Shown piece after piece: positions 15,057-23,314 of a DNA stretch of 23,857 bases. Positions within the stretch are counted from its first letter, which is position 1, and every line of letters starts with the position of its first letter. The notes beneath the pieces were generated by a model. That model was not told where the DNA came from. It saw only the letters and a program-made list of their open reading frames with translations, and made no database searches. A program made the position numbers and the translations under genes. Origin of the DNA: Sphingomonas sp. UBA4766 (GTDB lineage: Bacteria; Pseudomonadota; Alphaproteobacteria; Sphingomonadales; Sphingomonadaceae); NCBI GenBank assembly GCA_002403415.1, contig DHHS01000126.1:4497-28353 (forward strand), in the 5' to 3' direction.

Positions 15057-16054
15057 CGCGACACCGCGCGCAGCATGGCGGCGGCGGCTTCCGGCGTCAG
15101 GTCGCGCTGCGGCTCGCCCAGCATTTCATAGCCGACCATGAATTTTCGCACGCTCGCCGAACGCAGCAACGGCGGATAGAAATGCGCATGGACCTGCCAG
15201 TGATCGCCTGCCTCGCCAAAGGGCGCGCCGTGCCAACCCATTGAATAGGGAAAGCGGGTGCTGAACAGCGCATCATACCGCCCGATCAGCGCGGCGAGCA
15301 ACGCCGCCAGGCTGTCCCGCTGCGGCCCTGCCAGCGCTGGCAACCGCGCGCAGCCAAAGCGCGGCAGCACCAACGTCTCAAACGGCCACGCCGCCCAATA
15401 AGGCACAATCGCCAGCCAGTCGGCATTCGCCTCGACCACGCGCGGACCGTCAGCCTCGCGGGCGGCCAGATCGAACAACAGCGGGCGGCCATGCGCGGTC
15501 AAATAGGTGCGCTGCTCGGCATCTTCGGCCGCCGGCTCGTCGGGGACATGCGCCGATGCCCAGATTTGCCCGTGTGGATGCGGGTTTGACGCGCCCATCA
15601 TCGCACCGCGATTTTCAAAAATCTGCACCCAGCGATATCGCGCACCAAGCTCCGCCGATTGTTCTGCCCAGGTGTCGATGACCGCGCGCACCGCAGGCAG
15701 CGGCAATTCCCCCAACCCCCGGCCATGATCGGGCGAGTAACAGATCACCCGGCAGGTCCCCGCCACGGCCTGTGCGGTGAAAAGCGGATCATCGCTCAGC
15801 GCGGCACCTTCGCCGGGGAGCATCGCAGCGAAATCATTGTCGAAAACATACGCGCCCGCAAAATCCGGGTTCACCTCGCCACCGACGCGCGCATTGCCAG
15901 GGCACAGGTAGCAACCGGGGTCATAGCCGGGCGGCTGTGGCTCGGCTTTGTCCTGCTGCCCCTGCCATGGTCGCGCGAGCCGGTGGGGCGACACAATCAC
16001 CCAGCGCCCGGTCAGCGCATTGCGCCGCCGGTGCGGTTGGTCGATCGCCGTCAT
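15053..16054 (-). CDS. galT: Galactose-1-phosphate uridylyltransferase
   Basis: Swaps UMP between UDP-glucose and galactose-1-phosphate, yielding UDP-galactose and glucose-1-phosphate. It has 333 residues. The HIT-type active site SNPHPHGQIW (156-165) carries nucleophile His161. Zinc ligands are expected at Cys48 and Cys51 (CYLC), His110 and His159. The C-terminal half has WQVHAHFYPPLLRSA. The reading frame stays open far upstream to 16762, but the true start is the ATG at 16054, which overlaps the symporter stop as ATGA and begins the conserved RRNALTGRWV segment. No galE is present here, so UDP-galactose must be recycled by an epimerase encoded elsewhere. Confidence 0.96.
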   Translation of the reverse strand: MTAIDQPHRRRNALTGRWVIVSPHRLARPWQGQQDKAEPQPPGYDPGCYLCPGNARVGGEVNPDFAGAYVFDNDFAAMLPGEGAALSDDPLFTAQAVAGTCRVICYSPDHGRGLGELPLPAVRAVIDTWAEQSAELGARYRWVQIFENRGAMMGASNPHPHGQIWASAHVPDEPAAEDAEQRTYLTAHGRPLLFDLAAREADGPRVVEANADWLAIVPYWAAWPFETLVLPRFGCARLPALAGPQRDSLAALLAALIGRYDALFSTRFPYSMGWHGAPFGEAGDHWQVHAHFYPPLLRSASVRKFMVGYEMLGEPQRDLTPEAAAAMLRAVSR

Positions 16055-17514
16055 GCCCGTTGCGCGCGGTTGATGAGCGAGGCGCGCCCGCCGCTTAAGC
16101 GATTGACGATCAGCGCGGCGGCGACCGAACTCGCCAGCGTCACCACCATGAAGTCGATATAGTGCAGCGTCACCACCCCGCGCGGCTGAAGCACAAAGGT
16201 GAACAGACCATAGAGCGCGACGCCCCAGACCACGCCCGCCGTCGCTGCATGGCCCGACACGCCGCGAAACATCAGCCCGACAACAAACGCCGACAGGATG
16301 GGCATCGACGACAACCCGTTCAATTGCTGAAGCAAGTTGATAATGCTGGTCGCATTTTCGTAGAGCGGCACCAGCGCGATCGAGCTGATCATGACGACCA
16401 CCGTTACAATCGCGCTCAGCCGCCAATGGTCGCGCACCCGGCCCACAAACCTTTCGTGGAAATCGACCGCGTAGAGCGCGACGGTCGAATTGAGCACTGC
16501 GGCGGTATGTGCGATCACGGCAGCCGCGATCATCGCGGCGAATGCCCCCGAAAGCCAGGGCGGCAAAATCTTTGCCACCAGCAAGCCATAGGCCGAATCG
16601 CCGACATTCCCCAGCAGCTTGAACGCCACCACCCCCGGCACAGTGACGATGACCGGGATGATAAGAATGCGCACCACAGCCGCCGCCAGCACACCCTTTT
16701 GCGCCTCGCGCACGGTCGGCGCGGTCATCGCTTTCTGGGTGATGTTCTGGTTCGTTGACCAATAGAATATCTGGATAAAAATCATGCCGGTGAACAGCGT
16801 GTGAAACGGTATCGGCGAATCCGCCCCCCCGAAAAAGGTCAGCCGTTCGGGCGGAATCCCGCTAAAATCCCAATTGATCGCGGCCAGCGCGAGCAGCACG
16901 ATCAGCACCGCAATCGCCAGCACACCAAAGCCCGAATAAGTGTCCATCACCGCCACTGCGCGCAGCCCGCCCAGCATGGTATAAGCCGCGCTGATGATTG
17001 CGATCATCGCGGCATAAGCGATCAGCGGCACTTCCCCGCCGAACAGCGCGCGCAGGAACAGCCCACCGCTGTAAAGCCCGGCTGGCAGATAAATCAGAAT
17101 GTTCCCGAACAGGAACAGCGCCGAAATCAGCGTGCGCACGCTCGTGGTATCGCCCGAATAGCGCCGATCGAGCAATTCGGTGACGGTCGTGCAATTATTG
17201 CGATAATAAATCGGCACGAAGATGAAGGCGAGAATCAGCAAGCCGACAAAGCCCGAAATCTCCCACCAAGCCAGCAACAGCATCTGATTGCCGTTCATGC
17301 CCACCAATTGATCGGTCGACAAATTGGTGAGCGTGATCGAGCCTGCCACAAATAACCAGCTCAATCCGCCACCGGCCAGGAACACGTCCTTTTCGCTGCC
17401 GTCATGCCCGGCACCGCGCACTTTCAGCCAAGTCGCCAGCGCAATCAACGCGAGCAGTCCTGCCGCAACCGCCATTTGCAGGCCGCTTCCCGCCATTGCC
17501 CCGGCCCCGTTCAT
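16051..17514 (-). CDS. Sodium:solute symporter (SSS/SLC5 family), probable galactose or galactoside transporter
   Basis: Inner-membrane sodium-coupled symporter, 487 residues with about 13-14 hydrophobic helices. It resembles the Vibrio sugar symporter vSGLT in several places: DVFLAGG near the N-terminus, an NLSTDQLVGMNG segment where vSGLT has NISAEQFIGMSG, YWSTNQNITQKAM, REAQKGVLAAA, and AAVLNSTVALYAVDF, which carries sodium-site residues. I chose the ATG at 17514 because AGGAGAGTGAG lies upstream; the in-frame ATG at 17556 has no ribosome-binding site. It leads the operon with galT and galK and diverges from the alpha-galactosidase by 90 bp, so galactose is the likely substrate. An intact disaccharide is possible because both nearby glycosidases look cytoplasmic. 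Confidence 0.88.
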   Translation of the reverse strand: MNGAGAMAGSGLQMAVAAGLLALIALATWLKVRGAGHDGSEKDVFLAGGGLSWLFVAGSITLTNLSTDQLVGMNGNQMLLLAWWEISGFVGLLILAFIFVPIYYRNNCTTVTELLDRRYSGDTTSVRTLISALFLFGNILIYLPAGLYSGGLFLRALFGGEVPLIAYAAMIAIISAAYTMLGGLRAVAVMDTYSGFGVLAIAVLIVLLALAAINWDFSGIPPERLTFFGGADSPIPFHTLFTGMIFIQIFYWSTNQNITQKAMTAPTVREAQKGVLAAAVVRILIIPVIVTVPGVVAFKLLGNVGDSAYGLLVAKILPPWLSGAFAAMIAAAVIAHTAAVLNSTVALYAVDFHERFVGRVRDHWRLSAIVTVVVMISSIALVPLYENATSIINLLQQLNGLSSMPILSAFVVGLMFRGVSGHAATAGVVWGVALYGLFTFVLQPRGVVTLHYIDFMVVTLASSVAAALIVNRLSGGRASLINRAQRA

Positions 17515-17567
17515 CGCGCTCAACTCACTCTCCTGCACAAATTTTAGCGCGACCATAAGCTGTCACG

Positions 17568-17581
17568 GCTTGCGCGCAAGC
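17568..17581. promoter_or_regulatory. 14-bp perfect palindrome GCTTGCGCGCAAGC in the divergent galactoside promoter region
   Basis: A perfect palindrome in the 90-bp gap between the divergent symporter and alpha-galactosidase starts, well placed to control both operons. It lacks the central CG typical of LacI/GalR operators, so the regulator family is uncertain. No regulator gene lies beside it. A GC-rich palindrome of this length could still be chance. Confidence 0.4.
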
Positions 17582-17604
17582 AACGCTTGGCCAAAGGGGG
17601 CTCG

Positions 17605-19707
17605 GTGACACGAGAGAAGATGCGCAGTTCAGGGGCCGCCGCCCTGCCCGATTTCGTTCGACTGGATGGCGATGCGGTGACGATCATGGTGACGACCGGC
17701 GCGCGCGGCGGGCCGGGCCTGATCCATTTCGGCCCGCGATTGCCCGATGACGAGGATCTGGCGGCGCTTGTCCGGGCAACCGCACCGCTGCGCCACGCGT
17801 CACAGCCCAATGTCCCGCAACTGGCGACGCTATGGCCGCAAGCCGGGCGCGGCTATGCCGGGCTGCCCGCGATGACGCTGCGGCGCGGAGACGCGCTGCA
17901 GGATTGCGACCTGGTGCTGGTCGAGACGGGAGTGAGCACGGATGCACTAAACCTTGCGCTGGCGGACCCGGTGGCGGGCGTTGCGATTGCGCTCGACTGG
18001 CGGATCGGCGCGGGCGATGTGCTGCGCGCGCGTGCCACGCTGACCAACACCGGCGGGGGGCCGCTGGCGGTGGACCGGATCGCGAGCGTTGCGTTGCCGC
18101 TCCCCGGCTGGGCGCGCCACCATACGCGCTTTCACGGCCGCTGGGCCGGCGAAATGCGGGCGGAGGCCAGTCCTATCCCCTATGGCCGCAGCGGGGGCAC
18201 GTCGCGCGGCGGGCGGCCGGGCTTTGGCGGCGGCAATTGGGTGATCGCGCATGAGGCGGATTTCGGTACGGATTACGGGCGCGCGATCGCGCTCCATCTC
18301 GCCTGGAGCGGCGACCATGAGCTGGCGATCGAGCGTGATGCGGATGGCGTGGCGGTGCAGATGGCCGTGCGGCTCGACGCGGGCGAAGTGGTGCTCGCAC
18401 CCGGCGCGCACTTCACCACCCCGGAGGCAGTGATCGCCGTAACGGGTGGCGGACGCAACGGTCTTCGCCGTACACTCCACGCCCATTTGCGCGCCGATGT
18501 GCTACCCGGCCGCCGCGACTGGCCGGCGCGGCGCGTGCACCTCAACAGTTGGGAAGCGCTGGGCTTTGACCTTGACGAGGCAAGCCTGATCCGGCTCGTG
18601 GCCGATGCCGCCGCGATTGGCGCGGAACGGTTCGTGGTCGATGATGGCTGGTTTGCGGGGCGGCGCGACGACACGACAAGTCTGGGCGATTGGACGCCCG
18701 ACCCGACTCGCCTTCCCCACGGTCTGGCCCCGGTCATCGCCGCAGCCCATGCGCAGGGCATGGATTTCGGGCTTTGGGTGGAGCCCGAAATGGTCAGCCC
18801 GGACAGTGCGCTCTACCGCGCGCATCCCGATTGGTGCCTGCACCGCCCCGGCATGAACCGTCCGACCGAACGGCATCAGCTCGTGCTCAACCTCGCCCGC
18901 GCCGACGTGGCCGAGCATGTGTTCGGCGCGCTCGACCGGCTGCTGAGCGGGCACCCGATCGCTTATCTGAAATGGGATCATAATCGCGCGCTCTTTCCCA
19001 ATGACGGTGCCGGAATGGCGCAGGTCAGTGCGCTCTATGCGCTGATCGACCGGCTGCGCGCGGCGCACCCGGCAGTCGAGATCGAGGCGTGCGCGAGCGG
19101 CGGCGGGCGGATCGATTATGCGATGCTGTCGCGTTGCCACCGTGTCTGGCCCAGCGACAATAATGACGCGATCGAGCGGTTACGGATCAACCGCGCCTGG
19201 AGCCTGTTCCTTCCCCCCGAAGTGATGGGCAATCATGTCGGCCCCAGCCCCAATCCGATCACCGGGCGCGTGCTGCCGATGGATTTTCGCGCCAAAGTTG
19301 CGATGTTTGGACATATGGGGGTAGAGGCGGACCCCGCGGCGATGGCGGCGGCGGAGCGTGACACGCTGGCGGCGCATATCGCGCTTTATAAGGCCTTGCG
19401 TCAACGGCTGCACGGCGGCGCGATACACGAGATCACCACCGACGACCCGGCCGTATTCGCGCAAATGGTCGGCGATGCCGACACCGCGCTCGCACTGGTC
19501 GCGCGCACCGATTTTGCCGATGAGTATAACGCCGCGCCGATCCGCTTCCCCGGCCTGAACAATGACGCGCGCTACGCGGTCAGCTTCCCGCTGAGCGATC
19601 GCCCGCCGCTGAACCTGTCGGGCACCGCGCTGGCGCATGCGGGGCTGGTGCTGCCGCTTGCCCGGCCCGCAACCGCTTTTCTTGTTATTTTTGAACGGAT
19701 TGCCTGA
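17605..19707 (+). CDS. Alpha-galactosidase, glycoside hydrolase family 36
   Basis: About 700 residues, a size typical of bacterial GH36 enzymes that release terminal alpha-galactose from melibiose, raffinose or similar sugars. An N-terminal beta-sandwich (about 1-290) precedes the (beta/alpha)8 barrel. In the barrel are DDGWFAGRRDD, WVEPEMVSPDS, the nucleophile Asp458 in YLKWDHNR, CASGGGRIDY, and the acid/base Asp518 in WPSDNNDA. There is no signal peptide, so it should act in the cytoplasm. The start is uncertain: the GTG at 17605 has AAAGGGGG just upstream and is preferred; TTG 17587 and ATG 17620 are alternatives. The stop overlaps the next ATG by one base (TGATG). Confidence 0.93.
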   Translation: MTREKMRSSGAAALPDFVRLDGDAVTIMVTTGARGGPGLIHFGPRLPDDEDLAALVRATAPLRHASQPNVPQLATLWPQAGRGYAGLPAMTLRRGDALQDCDLVLVETGVSTDALNLALADPVAGVAIALDWRIGAGDVLRARATLTNTGGGPLAVDRIASVALPLPGWARHHTRFHGRWAGEMRAEASPIPYGRSGGTSRGGRPGFGGGNWVIAHEADFGTDYGRAIALHLAWSGDHELAIERDADGVAVQMAVRLDAGEVVLAPGAHFTTPEAVIAVTGGGRNGLRRTLHAHLRADVLPGRRDWPARRVHLNSWEALGFDLDEASLIRLVADAAAIGAERFVVDDGWFAGRRDDTTSLGDWTPDPTRLPHGLAPVIAAAHAQGMDFGLWVEPEMVSPDSALYRAHPDWCLHRPGMNRPTERHQLVLNLARADVAEHVFGALDRLLSGHPIAYLKWDHNRALFPNDGAGMAQVSALYALIDRLRAAHPAVEIEACASGGGRIDYAMLSRCHRVWPSDNNDAIERLRINRAWSLFLPPEVMGNHVGPSPNPITGRVLPMDFRAKVAMFGHMGVEADPAAMAAAERDTLAAHIALYKALRQRLHGGAIHEITTDDPAVFAQMVGDADTALALVARTDFADEYNAAPIRFPGLNNDARYAVSFPLSDRPPLNLSGTALAHAGLVLPLARPATAFLVIFERIA

Positions 19708-21632
19708 TGCGACTTGGTTGCTGCTATTACCCTGAACATTGGCCAGAGGATTGGTGGGCCGATGATGCGACGCGCATGGCCGAAATGGGCCTGTCGCGGG
19801 TGCGGATCGGCGAGTTTGCATGGAGCCGGATCGAGCCGACGCCCGGGCGCTATGACTGGGATTGGCTCGACCGCGCGATTGCGACGCTACATGCAGCAGG
19901 GCTTGGAGTCATCCTTGGCACGCCGACCGCGACGCCGCCCAAATGGCTGGTTGATGCCATGCCCGACATGCTGGCGATCGACGCCGATGGCCGCCCACGC
20001 CGCTTTGGGTCGCGGCGGCATTACTGCTTTTCCCACGCCGGCTACCGTGCCGAATGCGCGCGCATCGTGGCGGCGCTCGCCGAACGATACGGCAACCACC
20101 CGGCGGTCGTCGCGTGGCAGATCGACAATGAATATGGCTGCCACGACACCGCGATCAGCTATTCCGATGCTGCCGCCGCTGGTTTTCGCCGCTGGCTGGC
20201 CGAGCGATACGGGACGGTCGAGGCGCTGAACACCGCCTGGGGCAATGTGTTCTGGTCGATGGAATATCGCACCTTTGCCGAGATTGCCCCCCCCCACCTG
20301 ACCGTGACCGAAGCAAACCCGGCGCACCGCATCGATTGGCGGCGCTTTGCATCGGACGAAGTCGTCAGCTTCAACCGGGTGCAGGTCGATATCGTGCGCG
20401 CGGCCTCGCCCGAGCGCGACATTGTCCACAATTTCATGGGATTTTTCACGCAGTTCGATCATCACACCGTGGCGTGCGACCTCGATGTCGCGACCTGGGA
20501 TAGCTATCCGATCGGGTTTCTTGAAAGTTTCTGGTTCACCCGCGCCGACAAGCTGCGCTTTGCGCGGCAAGGACACCCCGACATCGCCGGCTTTCACCAT
20601 GATCTTTATCGCGGTGCCGGGCGGGGGCGGTGGTGGGTGATGGAGCAGCAACCCGGCCCGGTGAACTGGGCCGCGTACAACCCCGCGCCGCTCCCCGGCA
20701 TGGTCCGACTCTGGACGCTGGAGGCGGCCGCGCACGGCGCCGAGCTGCTCAGCTATTTCCGCTGGCGACAAGCACCGTTCGGGCAGGAAGCGCATCACGC
20801 CGGCCTCTTGCGGCCCGACCGTGCGGACGATGTCGGCGCGCATGAAGCACGTGCCGCCGCCCATGATCTCGCGACAATCGGCGCGGTGGAGACCGCAACC
20901 GCCCCCGTTGCGCTGGTCTTTTCCTATGAGGCAAGCTGGTGGTTTGAGGAGACACCTCAGGGGCGCGATTGCCGATACATTGAGCTGGCCTTTGAATGGT
21001 ATAGCGCGTTGCGCAAACTCGGGCTGAATGTCGATATCGTGCCGCCCGACGCGGCGCTTGACGACTATGCGATGGTCGTCGTCCCCAGCCTGCCGATGCT
21101 TGATGAAGCGCTCGCGGACCGGGTGGCAGCGCTTGGCGTGCCGGTAATGCTGGGGCCGCGCACCGGCAGCCGCACCCATGCTGGCCAGATCCCGCCATCG
21201 CTTCCCCCCGGCCCGGTGCAGCGCCATCTGCCCATCAAGATCACTCGCGTCGAAAGCCTGCGCGATGGGCTGGAACTGGCGGGCGACGGGTTTGTCATCC
21301 GCCGCTGGTTCGAAACGGTCGAGACAGCGGTGGCAGCGGAGGAAGTGCTGAGCGACGGGCGTGGAATTGTGTTTCGCTATGGCAATTTGCGCTATATCGC
21401 GGGATGGCCCGACACGGCGCTGCTTGCGCGATTGTTCGCGCGGATGGCGAACGAAGCCGGAATTGCGACCACGCCGCTGCCCGGCGATCTGCGGTTACGG
21501 CGTGCGGGCGACCTTATCTTCGCGTTCAACTATGGGCTAGAACCCGTTGAGACTGAAACGCTTTCGTTCGGCAAGCCGATCATCGGCGACCCGATTTGCC
21601 CGCCCGCGGGCGTCGTGGTTTGGCGGGGCTAA
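19707..21632 (+). CDS. Beta-galactosidase, glycoside hydrolase family 42
   Basis: 641 residues of a GH42 enzyme cleaving terminal beta-galactose. The protein opens with the family hallmark LGCCYYPEHWPEDWW. Acid/base Glu142 sits in WQIDNEYG, and nucleophile Glu313 in VMEQQPGPVNW, the same spacing as in characterised GH42 enzymes. The trimerisation domain (about 390-575, with VALVFSYEASWWFE and MVVVPSLPML) and a C-terminal beta domain follow. No signal peptide is present. It is translated from an ATG overlapping the alpha-galactosidase stop, so both enzymes come from one message. The substrate could be lactose or plant-derived galacto-oligosaccharides. Confidence 0.94.
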   Translation: MRLGCCYYPEHWPEDWWADDATRMAEMGLSRVRIGEFAWSRIEPTPGRYDWDWLDRAIATLHAAGLGVILGTPTATPPKWLVDAMPDMLAIDADGRPRRFGSRRHYCFSHAGYRAECARIVAALAERYGNHPAVVAWQIDNEYGCHDTAISYSDAAAAGFRRWLAERYGTVEALNTAWGNVFWSMEYRTFAEIAPPHLTVTEANPAHRIDWRRFASDEVVSFNRVQVDIVRAASPERDIVHNFMGFFTQFDHHTVACDLDVATWDSYPIGFLESFWFTRADKLRFARQGHPDIAGFHHDLYRGAGRGRWWVMEQQPGPVNWAAYNPAPLPGMVRLWTLEAAAHGAELLSYFRWRQAPFGQEAHHAGLLRPDRADDVGAHEARAAAHDLATIGAVETATAPVALVFSYEASWWFEETPQGRDCRYIELAFEWYSALRKLGLNVDIVPPDAALDDYAMVVVPSLPMLDEALADRVAALGVPVMLGPRTGSRTHAGQIPPSLPPGPVQRHLPIKITRVESLRDGLELAGDGFVIRRWFETVETAVAAEEVLSDGRGIVFRYGNLRYIAGWPDTALLARLFARMANEAGIATTPLPGDLRLRRAGDLIFAFNYGLEPVETETLSFGKPIIGDPICPPAGVVVWRG

Positions 21633-21719
21633 GCAGGATCGCAGCTTGATTGTCGCGCCGCTTTGGGGGCAAGGACGGACGGTGTTCAGCGCCCTCGTGC
21701 TGGCCGGAAAGAAGTCAGA

Positions 21720-22289
21720 GTGACGATCGACAAACGCTATATTTCGGCCAACGACCTGCTCGCCGATTCATTCCGGCTGGGGCTGGCGGTGCTCGACAGC
21801 GGCTGGGCGCCGACGCACCTGGTTGGCATCTGGCGCGGCGGTGCGCCGGTCGGCATCGCGGTGCAGGAACTGCTCGCCTATCACGGGGTTGAGTGCGATC
21901 ATATCGCGGTTCGCACATCGTCCTATACCGGCATTGACCAACAGGACACGCAGGTGCGGGTGTTCGCGCTCGGCTATCTCATTGACACACTTGGTCCTGA
22001 CGACCGGCTGCTGGTGATCGACGATGTATTCGACAGCGGGCGCAGCATTGACGCTTTCCTGCGCGAGCTGAGCGCTCGGTGCCGCCACAACATGCCGCGC
22101 GACGTGCGCATCGCGACCGTTTATTACAAACCTGCGCGCAATCAAACCAAACTGACTCCCGATTATTTCATGCACAAGACCGACCAATGGCTGGTTTTCC
22201 CCCACGAGATCAGCGGGCTGAGCATCGAAGAGATCCGCCGTCACAAGCGGGAAGCCGCAATCATCCTGCGCGAGGAGGACAGCCTATGA
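21720..22289 (+). CDS. Purine phosphoribosyltransferase (hypoxanthine/xanthine type)
   Basis: 189 residues of a type I phosphoribosyltransferase that joins a purine base to PRPP. The PRPP-binding signature VIDDVFDSGRS spans about 99-109, and an early WRGGAPVG loop binds pyrophosphate. I chose the GTG at 21720, preceded by GGAAAGAAG; the frame stays open to a TTG at 21663, but those residues are not family-like. Its stop overlaps the next gene as ATGA. Because that neighbour converts adenine to hypoxanthine, a hypoxanthine to IMP reaction is the natural assignment. Xanthine or guanine use cannot be excluded. It lies 87 bp after the beta-galactosidase, with no clear terminator between. Confidence 0.82.
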   Translation: MTIDKRYISANDLLADSFRLGLAVLDSGWAPTHLVGIWRGGAPVGIAVQELLAYHGVECDHIAVRTSSYTGIDQQDTQVRVFALGYLIDTLGPDDRLLVIDDVFDSGRSIDAFLRELSARCRHNMPRDVRIATVYYKPARNQTKLTPDYFMHKTDQWLVFPHEISGLSIEEIRRHKREAAIILREEDSL

Positions 22290-23311
22290 CCGATTTTGCC
22301 AGCCCTGCGGACCGCGCGGCGTTCATCGCGGGCCTGCCCAAGGCCGAGCTCCACCTCCATATCGAGGGATCGCTTGAGCCGGAGCTCATGTTCGCGCTCG
22401 CCAAGCGCAATGGCGTCACCATTCCCTTTGCCTCGGTGGAGGCGGTGCGCGCGGCCTATGCTTTTTCCAACCTACAGGATTTTCTGGACATTTATTATCA
22501 GGGGATGGCCGTCCTACTGACCGAGCAGGATTTTTTCGACCTGACCGCCGCTTACCTTGCCCGCGCGCATCAAGACGGGGTACGCCATGTCGAAATTTTC
22601 TTTGATCCCCAGGGACATACCGAACGCGGCGTCGCATTTGACACCGTCATTAGCGGCATCACGCGCGCGCTTGACGATGGGATGGCGCGGTTCGGCATCA
22701 CGTCAAAGCTCATCCTGTGCTTCCTGCGGCACCTGAGCGAGGAAGCGGCGGAGGCGACACTCGATCAGGCGCTGCCGTATCTGGCGCGCCTCACCGGGGT
22801 TGGGCTCGATTCATCGGAGGCCGGGCACCCCCCGGCCAAGTTCGCGCGCGTCTTTGCCCGCGCGCGGTCGCTCGGGCTGAAGCTGGTCGCGCATGCGGGT
22901 GAGGAGGGGCCGCCGGCCTATGTCCATGAAGCGCTCGACGTTCTCGGCGTGGACCGGATCGACCATGGCAATCGCGCGCTGGAGGATGCAGCGCTGGTCG
23001 CGCGGCTCGCCGCGTCAGGCATGTGCCTGACGGTATGCCCGCTGTCCAACGTCAAGCTGTGCGTGGTCGGCGACATCGCCGCGCATCCGTTGCGGGTCAT
23101 GCTGGACGCAGGGCTGGCGGCGACGGTCAATTCGGACGATCCAGCCTATTTCGGCGGCTATGTGAACGCCAATTTCACGGCGGTTGCCGATGCGCTCGAC
23201 CTATCGCGCGCGCAGCTGACGCAATTGGCCCGCAACAGCTTTACCGGATCTTTCCTGAACGCCGACGAACAGGCACCGCACCTCGCCGCTATTGATCGTT
23301 ACACAGGCTGA
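22286..23311 (+). CDS. Adenine deaminase (adenosine-deaminase superfamily, type 2)
   Basis: 341 residues of the zinc-dependent adenosine-deaminase fold. Zinc and catalytic residues are visible: HLH in AELHLHIEG (His23, His25), HAGEEGPP with zinc His203 and catalytic Glu206, RIDHGNRA, and NSDDPAYFGGY with Asp284. The FFDPQGHTERG segment, FLRHLSEE, GLDSSEAGHPP and CPLSNVKLC are features I associate with the bacterial adenine deaminases rather than true adenosine deaminases, so deamination of adenine to hypoxanthine is preferred. The ATG at 22286 has GAGGAGGA six bases upstream and overlaps the phosphoribosyltransferase stop; the frame is open to 22079 but overlaps that gene. Automated annotation would often call it adenosine deaminase. 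Confidence 0.88.
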   Translation: MTDFASPADRAAFIAGLPKAELHLHIEGSLEPELMFALAKRNGVTIPFASVEAVRAAYAFSNLQDFLDIYYQGMAVLLTEQDFFDLTAAYLARAHQDGVRHVEIFFDPQGHTERGVAFDTVISGITRALDDGMARFGITSKLILCFLRHLSEEAAEATLDQALPYLARLTGVGLDSSEAGHPPAKFARVFARARSLGLKLVAHAGEEGPPAYVHEALDVLGVDRIDHGNRALEDAALVARLAASGMCLTVCPLSNVKLCVVGDIAAHPLRVMLDAGLAATVNSDDPAYFGGYVNANFTAVADALDLSRAQLTQLARNSFTGSFLNADEQAPHLAAIDRYTG

Positions 23312-23314
23312 TCG

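Noticed and set aside
16055..16762. Upstream extension of the galT reading frame
   Set aside because: It overlaps the symporter gene in another frame; the ATG at 16054 with ATGA overlap gives the normal GalT length.
19887..21227. 446-codon minus-strand open frame opposite the GH42 gene
   Set aside because: It is antisense to an intact GH42 enzyme with both catalytic residues and has no recognisable domain.
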